Positions 21,370-21,398 of a DNA stretch of 21,398 nucleotides are shown here, one piece after another. The first letter of the stretch is position 1. Every line of letters starts with the position of its first letter. The notes beneath the pieces are model-generated. The model was not told where the DNA came from, did no database searches, and was given only the letters and a program-made list of their open reading frames with translations. The DNA is from an uncultured Azospirillum sp. (GTDB taxonomy: Bacteria > Pseudomonadota > Alphaproteobacteria > RF32 > CAG-239): assembly GCA_902489795.1 (NCBI GenBank), contig CABUBU010000026.1, positions 1 to 21,398 of the forward strand, written 5' to 3'. Both the position numbers and the translations under genes were made by a program.

Positions 21370-21398
21370 CACGGGAAATATTGTATCATAAAATTTAT

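Noticed and set aside
1..21398. CRISPR array, retron, phage or toxin-antitoxin module
   Set aside because: I looked for regularly spaced repeats, reverse transcriptase or nuclease motifs, and short coupled gene pairs. Nothing fits beyond the features listed.

Overview
The window reads as chromosomal DNA from an alphaproteobacterium of moderate GC content. The gene order rlpA - D,D-carboxypeptidase - tmk - holB - tatD - PhnP-like hydrolase is typical of Alphaproteobacteria, and the lipid A genes use lpxI, the UDP-diacylglucosamine pyrophosphatase of that class, not lpxH. I infer an uncultured, perhaps host-associated lineage, but nothing in the sequence fixes genus or habitat. Almost all protein genes are housekeeping; the unusual material lies in the intergenic stretches.

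Layout. Positions 1-97 hold the tail of a gene cut by the window edge. Next come tRNA-Cys and tRNA-Asn on the minus strand, with their own promoter and a GAAA-tetraloop terminator. On the plus strand follow rpiB and glyA (carbon and one-carbon metabolism), a 98-residue membrane-anchored protein with a strong terminator, and the tight lipid A operon lpxA-lpxI-lpxB. That operon is bracketed by two diverged copies of an unidentified repeat in inverted orientation (2635-2743 and 5726-5850). Behind lpxB is a scrap region (5685-6602) with the second repeat copy, hairpins, and an IS200/IS605-type transposase pseudogene whose ribosome-binding site is still locked in a 15-bp stem.

From 15808 down to 6604 the minus strand carries ten co-directional genes with overlaps or short gaps. 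They are rlpA (septal lytic lipoprotein), a PBP5-type carboxypeptidase, tmk, holB, a TatD nuclease, a PhnP-like metallo-beta-lactamase fold hydrolase and a DHH phosphoesterase. After a 74-nt gap come a membrane-anchored nuclease-fold protein without catalytic residues, the potassium transporter subunit TrkH, and a bacterial PH-domain membrane protein. The set combines cell-wall turnover, nucleotide supply, DNA replication and ion uptake.

Positions 15914-16226 form a self-contained plus-strand transcription unit (near-consensus promoter, strong Shine-Dalgarno, start codon, strong terminator). Its reading frame closes after 19 codons, next to a nine-A run. tRNA-Ser(TGA) follows, and beside it is a partial copy of the same tRNA split in the anticodon loop. 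Two minus-strand envelope genes come next: a small multi-pass membrane protein and an outer-membrane beta-barrel. The plus-strand cluster 17843-20539 encodes a family 5-like uracil-DNA glycosylase, a TPR-methyltransferase fusion and an RNHCP zinc-ribbon protein. A nitroreductase-like gene and a 21-bp terminator hairpin end the window.

I found no CRISPR array, prophage or clear defence system. The best candidates for something undescribed are the split tRNA-Ser copy, the A9-containing short transcription unit, and the inverted, codon-patterned repeat pair around lpxA-lpxI-lpxB.
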